Part shown: piece after piece, positions 35,005 through 46,127 of the stretch
Layout of the letters: each line of letters begins with the position of its first letter
Numbering within the stretch: position 1 is the stretch's first letter
NCBI RefSeq assembly: GCF_027943255.1
Contig: NC_072894.1
Coordinates: 80,453,601 to 80,517,600 of the forward strand
Source of the DNA: Anastrepha obliqua
Lineage: Eukaryota; Arthropoda; Insecta; Diptera; Tephritidae
DNA: 64,000 bases
Direction: 5' to 3'
Program-made: the position numbers and the translations under genes
Notes under the pieces: model-generated
The model's database searches: none
Told to the model about the DNA's origin: nothing
What the model saw: only the letters and a program-made list of their open reading frames with translations

Positions 35005-35014
35005 GGCGCAGTCG
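35004..35014 (+). promoter_or_regulatory. Primer-binding site, tRNA-Ser type
   Basis: TGGCGCAGTCG directly abuts the 5' LTR and is complementary to a tRNA 3' end ...CGACUGCGCCA, as in tRNA-Ser. This primer is used by 17.6/297-type fly elements. Confidence 0.7.
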
Positions 35015-35385
35015 CGGAGTCAAAGAACATGACTCTTTAAACGAACCTTCGAAAAAACTTCCTTTTAATAATTTTAATAATTAAATTAATATTAACAAGC
35101 TAATACACAAGCTCAAGTGAGCAGCGTTTGGACTAATATATTTGCGTTAATAAGCATTTAAAAACAGGAAAAAAAAAAACTTGAAGCTACATATGTAAGT
35201 AATAAGACATTTATAAAATTAAAGTTTAAATTGAAGAAGAAACATTTTGATGAAAATAACTGTTCATACTAAAGCGGTTGTGGAAATAAAAAAAAAGAAA
35301 AACAACAACAAATAAATTGTAAGCAAAGTCAAATAGCGGTCGAAGAATGGAGAAAGAAGAATAAAAACAACAATAAACATATCGT

Positions 35386-36432
35386 ATGCAAGACCAACAG
35401 CTTCACGAAATTTGCACACAAATCGGCTCACTGCATATAAGTACCTGCAAAAGAATAACGATGGAAGAAATCAGAGAAAGAAGAGACCGCGTCGTGCAAA
35501 GCATTAAGTTAGTCTCCCCTTTCGATGGAGACAGAAATTACCTATCGCTCTTCATTGGCAGTATTGACAACATCATTCCGCCATTCACTTCTCTTACAAA
35601 TGAAGAGAAGCCCTTCTATTTCCAGTGTATAGTAAGCACATTACGTCGAGCAGCGTTGGATGTAATAAGGAGAGAACAACCATCTGATTGGCTTACACTA
35701 CGCGAGTTATTAATTAGTGAATTTATTGAGCATACACCCATAACTACTCTTATATTGTCAATTGATAATATTAAGCTTAGCAAGAGTGTAAAACAATTAT
35801 GTGATGATATTAATCAAGAAGTATGTAAAATAAGAGATCGTATTAAATTAGGTAATTTAGGTATTTCTCAGGAAAATTTTTTGAAAACGGAATTACAACA
35901 AATAAGTTTAAAAACATTGAAAAGAGAGTTACCGAATCATCTTACTGCTTTGATTAATATTAATTCACCAGCTGACTTAAGAGATGCTATTCGAATTTTG
36001 AAAGAAAATGGTGAATACAATGAAAATAAGCAAATCGTAAATCTTAGTAAGCAAAATACTGCTGAGCAAAATATGCATAAAGACAATAGTTTCCAAAATG
36101 ATGTACCAAATTTTCCTATTTTCAATCCCTATCCACTTTCTTCTGCAGTAGATACTAGTTTTTATCCGTACCAGCCTCGTTTTCCCAGTAGTAGAGTGCA
36201 AAATATGCCGCACTACAGCCAGCAAAGTGCCCAACACCGCGTTCCTTATATGCCAGTACCTGATTCAAATCAGTTTCGTTTTAATCAGCGTAGCGTTCAA
36301 GCTGGTACTCGCACAAATCGAGCTAATTCTAATCAGTCTCGCATTAGACGATTCGGTGCTCCAGTACCTATGGAACAAGATGAGCAAAATTTTCATTTGC
36401 AGGCCTCGGGAAATTACCAAGAATTCAGTTGA
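35386..36432 (+). CDS. gag: Gag-like protein of the LTR retrotransposon
   Basis: A 348-codon ATG frame, the first after the 5' LTR and a ~380-base leader. The N-terminal ~230 residues are a charged, mostly helical capsid-like region (for example FYFQCIVSTLRRAALDVI near residues 78-95). The C-terminal ~100 residues are rich in Asn, Gln, Ser, Pro and Tyr. There is no CCHC zinc knuckle, which fits this group of gypsy elements, where Gag often lacks one. It would form the cytoplasmic particle that packages the RNA. It ends at TGA 36430-36432 and overlaps the pol frame, which opens at 36384 one base back. An alternative downstream ATG at 35461 (TMEEIRER) is possible but the first ATG is preferred. 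Confidence 0.8.
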   Translation: MQDQQLHEICTQIGSLHISTCKRITMEEIRERRDRVVQSIKLVSPFDGDRNYLSLFIGSIDNIIPPFTSLTNEEKPFYFQCIVSTLRRAALDVIRREQPSDWLTLRELLISEFIEHTPITTLILSIDNIKLSKSVKQLCDDINQEVCKIRDRIKLGNLGISQENFLKTELQQISLKTLKRELPNHLTALININSPADLRDAIRILKENGEYNENKQIVNLSKQNTAEQNMHKDNSFQNDVPNFPIFNPYPLSSAVDTSFYPYQPRFPSSRVQNMPHYSQQSAQHRVPYMPVPDSNQFRFNQRSVQAGTRTNRANSNQSRIRRFGAPVPMEQDEQNFHLQASGNYQEFS

Positions 36433-37382
36433 ATATTCAAAACAAACTGTGCGCGTTTTTGATTGATACTGGCTCTTCAGTCAGCTTAATCAAGCCAAAT
36501 ATTATAAATAGTGAAATAATTTCTTCCGACCCTATAACTTTAAAAACCGTTACCGGATCAATAAATATAAATTACACGCAGGAGTTAGTTGACGATAAAA
36601 GAAATAAAATAATATTTTACGTATATGATTTTTCTAATAGTTTCGATGGATTGTTAGGATGGAATGCACTCAACCAATTATGCGCAAATATAGACATACC
36701 AAGCAAAGCTATTACTTTGAATGGAGTAAAATACAAGTTCGTTGATGAAATCTTTCGTAGCGAGTGTATCAATCTGTTGGATGAATTAGGCATAAGGCAA
36801 GATTCAAAAGAAAATATGTTTAGGTTAGACCACTTAAATGAAGAAGAGCGTGAAAATTTGCAAACTCTTTTAGATAAATACAGTAGCTTATTTTATAAGG
36901 AAGGCGAAAAATTAACATTTACAAGCTCAGTTAAGCATCAAATTAGAACAATCAATGATAATCCTATTTATGCAAAGTCCTATAGATACCCAGAAGTTCA
37001 CAAGGAGGAGGTGAACAAGCAAATTAGAGAAATGTTAGACCAGAAAATTATCTGTAATAGTAGTTCGCCATACTCTGCACCAATTTGGGTTGTGCCAAAA
37101 AAGGTCAATGCATCGGGCATTCAAGACTGGCGTATCGTTGTCGATTATCGTAAGTTGAACGATATTACCATCAGCGATAAATTCCCCATACCAAATATGG
37201 ATGAAATTCTCGACAAATTGGGCAGATGTATGTATTTTACCACGTTAGATTTAGCAAAGGGGTTCCATCAAATAGAAATGGATCCCCAAGATCGTAGAAA
37301 GACAGCCTTTTCAACACAAAATGGCCATTACGAATTTCTCAGAATGCCTTTTGGGTTGAAAAATGCTCCTTCCAGAGGCTGA
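36384..37382 (+). pseudogene. pol: Pol part 1: protease and N-terminal half of reverse transcriptase
   Basis: This frame is -1 relative to gag and has no ATG near its beginning, so expression by frameshifting is expected. An aspartic protease shows FLIDTGSSVSLIKPN at about 36456-36500 (active-site DTGS) and a flap/second half with GLLGWNAL near 36651. RT starts around 36960: WVVPKK, then WRIVVDYRKLND (37129-37164), then FTTLDLAKGFHQIEM (37237-37280; first catalytic Asp in LDLAKGFHQ), then MPFGLKNAPS just before the stop at 37380-37382. The frame ends between the PFGLKNAPS motif and the YLDD motif, which is a lesion, because RT normally continues. A short deletion that is not a multiple of three explains it. 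Confidence 0.85.
36387..36393 (+). promoter_or_regulatory. Putative -1 ribosomal frameshift heptamer (gag-pol)
   Basis: A AAT TTT, in gag phase, is a canonical X XXY YYZ slippery heptamer. It lies inside the 36384-36432 overlap; the -1 frame is closed by TGA at 36381-36383, only just upstream. A slip here would join Gag to the protease frame. A downstream stimulatory structure was not evaluated. Confidence 0.6.
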
Positions 37383-39517
37383 TGAATACGGTGCTGGATG
37401 GTTTAATCGATGTCAATTGCAGAGTTTACTTAGATGACATAATTGTTTTTAGTACATCTTTACAGGAGCATATCGATTCGCTTAATAAAGTTTTTGATAG
37501 ATTAAGCAAAGCTAATTTAAAAATCCAATTAAACAAGTGTGAGTTTTTAAAGAACGAGACAGAATTTCTTGGCCACATTATTACCAGAGACGGGATAAAA
37601 CCAAATCCCAATAAAGTGGCAGCAATTCTTAAATACCCCGTTCCTAAAACAGAAAAAGAAATAAAACAATTTCTTGGTTTAGCAGGGTTCTACCGCAAAT
37701 TTATCAAAGACTTTTCTAACATAACTAAACCCCTTACGCATTGCTTAAAAAAGGGTAACAAAATCGACTCAACTAATGAAAAGTATTTAAGAGCAATAGA
37801 TACAATTAAACTGCTGATTACTAAGGATCCGATATTAGCTTATCCTGATTACAGAAAAATGTTTACTCTCACAACAGATGCGTCGTATAAAGCTCTAGGG
37901 GCAGTCCTAAGCCAAGATGGGCGACCTGTGTGCTATGCGAGCCGTACGTTAAATGAGCATGAACTTAACTACTCAGCAATCGAAAAGGAATTTCTAGCTT
38001 TGGTGTGGGCAACAAAGTATTTTCGGCCATACCTATATGGTAGGAAGTTCGTTATTCACACTGATCATCGACCTTTGCAATGGCTACACCATTTAAAAGA
38101 GCCGAATTCAAAGTTGCAAAGGTGGAAAATTAAATTGAACGAGTTTGATTTTGAAGTGAAATATATTGCTGGGAAAGAAAACTACGTTGCTGATGCGTTA
38201 TCAAGAATTAAAATTCAGGAATGTAACTATGGCGAAGATGATTCAGTTGTAGGAACTATTCACTCGGCTTCTGAAGACTCTCAAAACTTCATAGAAATTA
38301 CAGAAAGACCCTTAAATATATTCAAGCGGCAATTAAAGTTAATACGAGGTGACAAGAATTCATTCAAAACAGAAAATGTGTTTAAAAATAATTTAACTAC
38401 AGTAACTTATACTGAACTTAGCACTGTATTGATAAAAGAAATAATTAGTAAGTATCTGCTTAATTTTAAAGTTGCTATATATATACCAAACGATTATGAC
38501 TTTGTAATTTTTCAAAATGTGTATAAATCGGTCTTTCAAAATAAACGAAATTCACTAGTTAGAGCAACGAAATTGTTAGAAAATATATTTGAATACGCTG
38601 ACCTTAAAACAAAAATTTTACAAATTCACCTTGAAGGGCTGCATCAGGGTATTGAAAAGGTTGCCAATTGTTTTAAAGCAAAGTACTACTTTCCAAATTA
38701 TTTAAAAGAAATCACCAAAATCATAAATGAGTGTGAATTGTGTAATCATTGCAAAAATGATCACATCGCGTTTAAAATTCCTCTAAAAGTCACACCTCCT
38801 GTCTACGAGACAAGAGAAAAATTTGTTGTTGACATTTGGGAATGGGATAAACATCACTACTTGACATGTATAGACATTTATTCTAAATATGCTATAGTGG
38901 AAGAAATTAGTTCACTAAATTGGTTAGAAACTAAGAAAGCGCTATTAAAAGTATTTAATGTTATGGGCCCCCCAAGGGTACTTAAAATAGATCAAGACCA
39001 AGGTATAAATAATGTGAATATCAAGCAGTGGTGTGAACAACTAAATGTAAAGTTGGAAGTAACTACTGGTAAAACTGGTATTGGTGACATCGAGCGCTTA
39101 CATAAAACCTTGAACGAAAAACTTCGAATAATTAACACTTCCGATAATCAAGAATTAAAATATTATAAAATAGAGCAAACAATTTTTACTTATAACCATA
39201 ACATTGTACATTCTACTACTGGTGAGACCCCATATAATATATTTTTTAACAAACTGTCTCCTAAACTAAATCAGCAACTAATTAAAGAGAAAAGAATCCA
39301 AAATATTAATTCTACAAGAAAAGATACTGCTATTGATACTAATTTCGTAAGTGCGGAAAATTCCAGAAAACGTTTAGATAAATCGAAAAACCCATTTAAG
39401 CAAGTAAAATTAGTCAAAGCAGAGGATGATAATGAACATTTTGTCGTCAAATTTAAAAATAGAAATGTAAGAAAATACAAAAGCCAATTTAAGCGAAAAA
39501 GAAAGAAAAATGTGTAA
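37382..39517 (+). CDS. pol: Pol part 2: RT C-terminal half, RNase H, integrase
   Basis: A 711-codon frame whose ATG (37382-37384) overlaps the preceding stop (TGATG). It begins in mid-RT: CRVYLDDIIVFS (about residues 14-25, catalytic YLDD), FLGHIITRDGIKPNP and the tether. RNase H follows: LTTDASYKALGAVLSQ (first Asp), YSAIEKEFLALVWA (Glu), IHTDHRPLQWL (Asp), YVADALSR (last Asp). Integrase has a HX4H...CX2C zinc segment (HLEGLH...CELC), core D (VVDIWEW), D (KIDQDQG) and E (GDIERLHKTL), and a basic C-terminus ending KRKRKKNV. All RNase H and integrase catalytic residues are present. The only clear damage is the frame break at its start. A separate protein starting at this ATG would lack the RT fingers. 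Confidence 0.85.
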   Translation: MNTVLDGLIDVNCRVYLDDIIVFSTSLQEHIDSLNKVFDRLSKANLKIQLNKCEFLKNETEFLGHIITRDGIKPNPNKVAAILKYPVPKTEKEIKQFLGLAGFYRKFIKDFSNITKPLTHCLKKGNKIDSTNEKYLRAIDTIKLLITKDPILAYPDYRKMFTLTTDASYKALGAVLSQDGRPVCYASRTLNEHELNYSAIEKEFLALVWATKYFRPYLYGRKFVIHTDHRPLQWLHHLKEPNSKLQRWKIKLNEFDFEVKYIAGKENYVADALSRIKIQECNYGEDDSVVGTIHSASEDSQNFIEITERPLNIFKRQLKLIRGDKNSFKTENVFKNNLTTVTYTELSTVLIKEIISKYLLNFKVAIYIPNDYDFVIFQNVYKSVFQNKRNSLVRATKLLENIFEYADLKTKILQIHLEGLHQGIEKVANCFKAKYYFPNYLKEITKIINECELCNHCKNDHIAFKIPLKVTPPVYETREKFVVDIWEWDKHHYLTCIDIYSKYAIVEEISSLNWLETKKALLKVFNVMGPPRVLKIDQDQGINNVNIKQWCEQLNVKLEVTTGKTGIGDIERLHKTLNEKLRIINTSDNQELKYYKIEQTIFTYNHNIVHSTTGETPYNIFFNKLSPKLNQQLIKEKRIQNINSTRKDTAIDTNFVSAENSRKRLDKSKNPFKQVKLVKAEDDNEHFVVKFKNRNVRKYKSQFKRKRKKNV

Positions 39518-39647
39518 CCAAATTAATATAAATTAAATATAAGATGTTTTGTATTTACTAAAATCCATTAACATAATTAAATTAAATTTTTTTTTTTGAA
39601 TTTTACGTATTTAGTTTAAGTATACAGCAATTTCTTAGGAAGGGAGG

Positions 39648-39893
39648 AGTGACATTATGTCTCTACAACAATTCCCTAAAACATTGTTATTCTCTCTAAC
39701 TGTATATAATATAATTCCAATTACTACTTTAGAGTAAGTTCTTAGCTTTTAAGTTCTTCCTCACTCACTCTTGTTTCTTGTTTCGAACGTGTTAGAACAC
39801 CATAGTGAATAAAATTATGAACTTTTCAATTGTGGTATTAATTAGTGAATAAAGTTATAATAATTAAACCTTCAAATTGTGGTTTATGTTAGT
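39648..39893 (+). repeat. 3' LTR
   Basis: 246 bp, apparently identical to the 5' LTR, preceded by the purine tract AGGAAGGGAGG and followed by the TATA target copy and the rest of the SINE AT tail. Confidence 0.9.
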
Positions 39894-39899
39894 TATATA

Positions 39900-40555
39900 T
39901 ATGTATACATACTGCATATTTTATGCATGAAGACTTTCTCATATCACCTCTTTAGACCCCGCGCGTTGTAATTACTTTTTATACAATTTGATAGTGAGAC
40001 GAAACTATTTATTTGCACGCTGCTTCAGTATAAATACACAATTAGAGATTTTCCCACTCAAGCATTTTATGCTGTCTCATTTAATTTTTATTCGAAACAA
40101 ACTCTACACCGAAAATGTTTCCTTAACATTAAGCGCCAAATTACAAGTATTTACAATCACTCAAGAATACCAACAGCATAAGATAGTGAGCAACCTGGAG
40201 AAAATGTTCAGATGTATGCATGCATGCCTGCATGTATGTATGTCTATATGTATATACCTATGCTGTATGTAAACACGTAAGCGTGTATAAAAGCTTTAAT
40301 TTCCAACGATGTGCTTGAGGCTAAGAGTTCCCCCCACATTTTTCTTGATCGTTTATGTTTTTGTGTATGAACATACATACACATAGATGTACATATGTCT
40401 AAGAAACAACAATATATTATTACGATTAATGATGCGTCTGACAATGCGTAGAACTTGTTACGATTTCACAGAATATCTTACATTCACTGTTACATGCATA
40501 CACAACATTTTGAGTCTCTTCTCAAGATGCACTTGCAGCGCCGACAGCAAACTGT
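39900..40555. other. No recognisable gene
   Basis: Contains ATGCATGC/GTATGTATG-type microsatellite near 40215-40260 and ACATACATACACATAG near 40370. Short frames on both strands are translations of these repeats. Confidence 0.4.
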
Positions 40556-40557
40556 AT

Positions 40558-41290
40558 AGGGTGTTTCATATCGATGCTTATTTCGAACGAAATTTTTACT
40601 ATTAGTTTTTTGCCAGTAATGGGAAACAATTGATTTATAAAATCCAAGCAGGTAATTGAATGTAGATACACGAATATATAGGAAAGAAGATAGTCCTTTT
40701 AGCAAGTCAATTCGGACTCAACGTTTATCGAGGGCATCATAACAGCTGATGAGACATGGATACATGAGTTTCACATGCAAACCAGTCAACAGGTGGCTGA
40801 CCATCCACATGAGCCGAAACCCAAAAACCCATGTCAAAGTCGGTCAAAAGTGAAAGTCATTCTACTCGTTTTCTTTGATTTTGATGTTATGCACTCCGAA
40901 TTCGTTCCAAATGGGTTTGAACGGTTCTGAATGGTTAAAGAATATTATTTAAAAGTTGTGCGACGTTTGAGAGAGATTATGCGTAGGAAACGGTCCAATT
41001 GGTAGAAAGAAAACTCATGGATCTTGCACCATGATAATGCACCGTCTTACAAGGCTCATATTGTGAACACTTTTTTTGCAAAAACTCGACAAATATCATC
41101 AAACAGCCACCGTATTCACCGGATTTAGCCCCCTGTGACTTTTTGCCTTTTCCCAAAACTTAAATTGCCACTCCGTGGACGTCGCTTTGAGTCGATAGAA
41201 GCCATTTAGGAAAATTCGCAGAAGAAGCCGTTTAAAAGGAGCTTTGATGATTGGACTAATCGTTGGTACTTTTTTGACAGACTGTAGTTT
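40558..41290 (+). mobile_element. Decayed mariner-family transposon
   Basis: The + strand translation gives IEGIITADETWIHEFHMQTS (catalytic Asp of the first block present, near 40750), EPKPKNPCQSRSKVKVILL, then VVRRLREIMRRKRSNW and SWILHHDNAPSYKAHIVNTF (second Asp, about 41023-41065). PPYSPDLAPCDF follows near 41108-41145 (third Asp), and LPLRGRRFESIEAI and DDWTNRW at the C-terminus. Frame changes and stops lie between blocks, and the helix-turn-helix N-terminus is largely missing. All three catalytic Asp codons persist but the gene is broken. Confidence 0.8.
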
Positions 41291-41294
41291 ATCG

Positions 41295-42090
41295 AAACAA
41301 TTCTAGTTGGCACACAATACTGATCTCGAGCGACTTCTCTATTACTATCTGCCTTACATCCTGATTCGGTAGGGTTAGTTTTGCTGGCTTAACAAAAATT
41401 GTTATGTTAATAGTTAAAGAACGATCGTGTATCGATTTTAATTCCTAGCTTGCAAATTCTTTTCAGCAATGTAGGCTTTGATACTATAATTAAAAAAAAA
41501 TATTACAAAAATTAAGAGTTAACATAATTTTTACCAAAAAAAAAGAAAAAAAATTAAAGAAATTGTAAGCCAAACTTCGGCTTGTTTTTGCGGGAGTCGA
41601 ACCGAAACCGAACTGAACTCTTGTGACCGCTGCCGAAGTTAAGTTGTTCTCTAGTTAATAGTGATAATCGTTTTACAAATACAAACATATTTTATGAGAT
41701 ACTGCTTTTAGGCACAGTCAAAGTCGAAGGTGGTGAAAATTATCTTTTTCTTTGCTTTTAGTGAAAATATATTTATATATATTGCTTGGTGGAAATGGGT
41801 TATGAATAATACCTATATGCGAGGTTCATTCTAAGGGCTTTTTAGAAAAAGCAATTCATATTTATATTTTTATACCAAGGATGGGCAACTGTGCCCGTAC
41901 GGGTGCAAAAATTAAATTTTTCCAAATAATTTATGAGGTCTTGTGCAAATTAAAAATTATATATCAAAGATTAAATAGACTTTATATAGGCACTAGCGTG
42001 AATATATATGTAAATATATATACAAGGGAGGGTGTTTGAGAACAATTTAAGAGTAAAACTAATTAGCTTTTATTTTGAACAACATTTAAT
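41295..42090. other. No recognisable gene
   Basis: A-rich tracts near 41490-41560 and ATATATGTAAATATATATAC near 42005. Nothing coding is supported. Confidence 0.4.
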
Positions 42091-42094
42091 GAAA

Positions 42095-42900
42095 CTTTTC
42101 GAATTTTTTACACAACATTAACTTACTTCATTATGTATCTATAAAATCTTTCAATGAAATTCCATTAACTGCAATAACCTCTTTTAACGGTATTAATTTC
42201 AGCCATCTGAGATGAAATGGAGATATGGGGATGCATATTGATTTCACGCTCAATTTCGCCTCTTACGTATTAGTCCAAGGGATTAACTTCTGGGGAGTTA
42301 GGCGGCCGTAAGTTCGGTGTTATGTGGTTCCGGCGACTTTCCAATCCAATCCTGTGCTGCCATCGCTATGTATGAAGGGGCAGAGACTATAAGTCCAGGG
42401 TCTGACTACTGTCTTTAGAACCTCCATATATGCAGCAGAATTCTCTCGAAATCCTTGAGTAAAGAAGTATGGTGACAAGACATGTCCTTTGTTGCTCAAA
42501 ACACCTAAAACTATAGCAGTGGCTGCAAATCTCATGTGCATGACAATAGGAACCTCTGCAGGATTGGAAGATAGCCATCGGTGATTCTGATAATTTCTGC
42601 GGTAGGTTTTTTGGTCTTGGGGCGTTTAATTTTATTTGGACGACGTTATCCTCTGCGCAAAACATAGAATTGATACCGGAGATTTTTAACTCAACGTATA
42701 AAACCCTCGGAAACAATAAACTCCTTCGCGGGGGCCCTCATATATTTTGAATGATCAATGATCGCTTGCACTTGCTGAATAATTTCTGCAGATTGGATAG
42801 TGTCAGATCATTCCATATTTTTGTAACAGATTTTGCATCGCCGCTTAAAGATTCCAATTCACGCCATCTCCGACGGTGCCTTCAATGCATGCATTGCATT
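42095..42900 (-). mobile_element. Decayed Tc1/mariner-type DDE transposase
   Basis: On the - strand in broken frames: VLGVLSNKGHVLSPYFFTQG and FRENSAAYMEVLKTVVRPW (about 42500-42400), the central block of an insect DDE transposase. This is followed by HITPNLRPPNSPEVNPLDYYV-like sequence (about 42320-42260), where PPNSPxxNPLDYxxW carries the last catalytic residue. The second-Asp block is degraded (frame lost near 42370). Upstream remnants up to 42900 include KPYRRNYQNHRWLSSNPAE-like sequence. Non-functional. The clade is closer to the NPLDY type than to the mellifera-type mariner at 58295. Confidence 0.7.
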
Positions 42901-42904
42901 CTTG

Positions 42905-44910
42905 TGCTATTTTGAAAACCCTTTAGCCCCAATAGAATTGACGCAGGACACAGAAAGCTCTGAGGACTTTACGCTATTCATATTCTAAATTTGTAGCTGT
43001 GTTTACCGGTCATTGGACAATTGGCTTAAACGCAGAATAGCTGAGTTTATCATTTAACCCCCATTGCAGAAGCTGAGGGGACCTCTCAGAGAAGGAGACT
43101 GTTGAGTACTTTCTCTGTAAATGTTCGCGTTTGGCAGCTCGACGATTAAGGTCACTGGGTGCTTCTTTTTTTGACAGCTTGGGGCAATGCGCCAACCTAA
43201 ATGTGCAAAAATGACTCTCAAACTCAAATCAATACACCACAAGTCAGCTCACTCAGAAGCTCAGGTAATACTCCCGTCATTGTCGGTTTCTCCACTCTCC
43301 CTAAGCTAATTACTGTGAATAGGATCTTATTTCTGGTGCCCATCAACACCGCTTTTAGATCAGAGTGTGCAAGAGTTCAGTCTTAGGGATTTTAATGGAT
43401 TATTGTAAATTTTAGAAGAAACTTGGCTTGAAAATATGCCAAATGGATGACAAATCACTCAACTATTTAATGGAGTGTGATTTTGTAGAGTAGAGAGCGA
43501 AACTGCACATATACTTGAGTGATGCACAGACGCAAAATAATCCTGCGCGACCATCTATTAATGTACGGCACGAAGAAATGAATGGAGTAGGGTCCGTACT
43601 AAAGTTTCTCTCGGAAATTGGATTGAAATACAGCCCTTAACTCTTTGACGGGACACAATACAAATATCTTAAGGTCGCAGTTCTTTACCACCAACAATAA
43701 TAATATCTAGTAAAGTAATGTCAAAACAAGTAGGCCAGTATGACGTGGCGTAGGAAGGGAAAAATTCATCCGCCTTATATCAACTGCCGATTTGTACTAG
43801 ATCGTGTTTTTGAACTTTATAGAAATGAAACTTCTTAAAAAGCTTTTTGCAGTTGATGTTGTTGGTGTACATATATCCCATGTACGTATATTTCTTGGTT
43901 GGCGCACATGCCATTAATACCTTAGAAAGACTACAAGCTTTGTTACAAATGAACATAAAGTTTATAATCCCACATTGCAGGTCAACTGTTGTTCCTGTCG
44001 CATGCAACTCCAGTACTAAGTACGTACTCGTTTCCTTGCAAGACTATATGGTGTGTATGTACAAGAGTCCAACGGACGTGTAACAACATGGATTGTTGCG
44101 CTTTTTGTAAATAATTGTTTAACCTTTTCACCTGAGATCTTTCGCCAGCGTATTTATCTCTGACAATCGTCACGTGCATACCGATGTAAAGGCAACCGAA
44201 CGTACAAGAACTCAGCCCCAAACAAGCCAAGGCAGTGTGTGTGCGCTTTTCAGTTCGCATGATGTGCGTGTTCGCGCATGCGCTGCTTATTAGTTCATGC
44301 AATTTCCTCACTGTGACGGCAGATGAAGGCAATGAGCAAGCGATGCAATCAGCCGATAAAAAAATGCTCGCATGAACGCTTGACGGCGGAGGCAACCCGT
44401 ACAGTCCATGGTGTACACATACTTACATACTTGCATATATGCACGTATGTTGCTGTCGACCCTGGTCTGCATGCAGATCACTAAGTCGCATCGGCACATT
44501 GCATTTTCGTATCGGTTACCGCTGGTGTAAATGGTTACCTATGTAGCAAATACCTATCGCTTATCAAGACAACATAACGACTGACTGCTTCTGGGCTGTT
44601 CTTGGCGCTGTTGATTCCATTGAATTTACAGCGCTTTACTAAGGCACTCTAAGGCACTGTCTCCTCTATTCATGCATTGTTGTTTTGTTGCTTTTTACGT
44701 GCATTCATACATATGCGTGTGTGAAGCTGCTGACTTCACTAAGCGCAATCAATGGCTATTGCTCTGAGGCTGTGGTGTTAGAGTAATTTTTGTTTGTAAA
44801 ATTTTAGCGCATTTTATTGACATAAATTGAGTATAAAAAATTGACGGAACTTTACGACAAGAGAAAATTGCTTTCACTGCAGTTTCGTCGACACTTAGTT
44901 GCGATTTCAA
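42905..44910. other. No recognisable gene
   Basis: Several overlapping frames of 60-137 codons on both strands (for example 43982-44395 on -) have no recognisable domains and overlap each other antisense. GC is slightly higher at 44200-44520. Nothing is supported as a gene. Confidence 0.35.
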
Positions 44911-44916
44911 GCGTCA

Positions 44917-45863
44917 TCGTGTAAGAGTGTATATATGTACATACATATGCATATGTTAAAAAATATGCATTATAGGAAGTAGCTAATTTACCTTTCGATT
45001 TATGAGAACGCTTACTAACTTTTTTTATATAATACATTTTTTGGGTGGAAATTTCAAGTTAAGCTCATGAATTGCTAAACGCTTTGATCAACCAATGTAA
45101 AAAGGGGGTTTTATGCATACATATCTATTACTCTCGATTCACATAACACATCCAGAGCAAACACATGTTTGTCTATCTAAAATTTTCCTTATCACTCAAA
45201 ACAATACGATTTCAGTACTTCTTCGCTAGAGTTATGAAAACCTGGTTTTTTATAAATCTCTATGGGAAAATATTTGAAATATTATCTTAATGTGAGTGCA
45301 TAAATAATACTGGTTTACCGGCCTTAAAATTGTAATTTGTTTTATAAATATTAGACTAGTTTCCAATGTATTTTTGTACGCTCAATATGATTTCGGTGGG
45401 TTTTGAGAAAATCGCGATAAAAATCCATGAGAACGTCACATCTTTTGAGTATTTTCAACCCTACTTCTCCGAAAAACTTGAAGTACTGGAGTCTCTAATC
45501 TTTACTCAAGCTTTAATAAGCTTAAATCTTATAATAACCGCATAGAGTTTTCTTCCTTATAAAGCTCATGTTCGGAATCTTGCAGAAGAAAATTCTCGCC
45601 ATCAGAAAAAATTGTCAAAATTCAACTCAGTTTTTGAGCTACTTCGAACTTACACTTTAATATATTAAATGCTATTAAACCGTATACCCAAAAATTTTCA
45701 AAAAAAATCGTATGCAAAAGCTGAAATTATCATAATTTTTTTGCAAATTTGTCAAACTTTTATGAGGTTTCTACAAAGCTTTGGGATTTTTTTAAAAGGC
45801 TTTTCTACAAAATGAACAATATTTTTATAAAAAATTAATAAAATATTTAGATTTAATATGAAA
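44917..45863 (+). repeat. 947-bp direct repeat, copy 1
   Basis: From TCGTGTAAGAGTGTATATAT to TTTAGATTTAATATGAAA. Every line I compared matches the copy at 46128-47074 with a constant offset of 1211. It contains no recognised gene. Confidence 0.9.
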
Positions 45864-46127
45864 AATATTTCAAATATTGTAAAAAGATGATGTGAGCACA
45901 TCAGATAAATTCAATCAGGCAATTAAGCCCCAAGACCTTAAGGATCTTTCAAAAGCAAATTCAAGTTCCAGCGAGAGTAGCTCATAAAATAGTAAACATA
46001 AGGCTTAAAATTTTATGCTGTTCATTGGAATAGATAACCGACTGGTAATAAATGTCAAAATAATTGAAGGTTATTACTTTAGTTTTTTTAATAAACAGCA
46101 CAGCAGCAAAAAATAAAGGTTTTTTCG
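45864..46127. other. 264-bp unique spacer between direct repeats
   Basis: AT-rich sequence between the two 947-bp repeats. No coding or transposon signal seen. Confidence 0.6.

Larger units (their letters stand above)
34759..39893 (+). mobile_element. Ty3/gypsy LTR retrotransposon (17.6/297-like, no env)
   Basis: Two direct LTRs (34759-35004 and 39648-39893, 246 bp) show no difference that I can find, so the insertion is recent. A TATA target duplication flanks it (34755-34758 and 39894-39897). LTRs begin AGTGACATT, like 17.6/297-group elements of flies. The primer-binding site TGGCGCAGTCG (35004-35014) fits the 3' end of a tRNA-Ser. The purine tract AGGAAGGGAGG ends at 39647. Order: gag, protease, RT, RNase H, integrase. 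There is no envelope-like frame between the integrase stop (39517) and the 3' LTR. Gag and pol are in different frames, and RT is broken once, so this copy is not autonomous as read. Confidence 0.95.

Noticed and set aside
39518..39647. An env-like gene in the LTR retrotransposon
   Set aside because: Only ~130 bases separate the integrase stop from the 3' LTR, with no ORF.
43982..44395. 137-codon - strand ORF in slightly GC-richer DNA
   Set aside because: Overlapped by comparable frames on the other strand and without any recognisable domain or splice signals.
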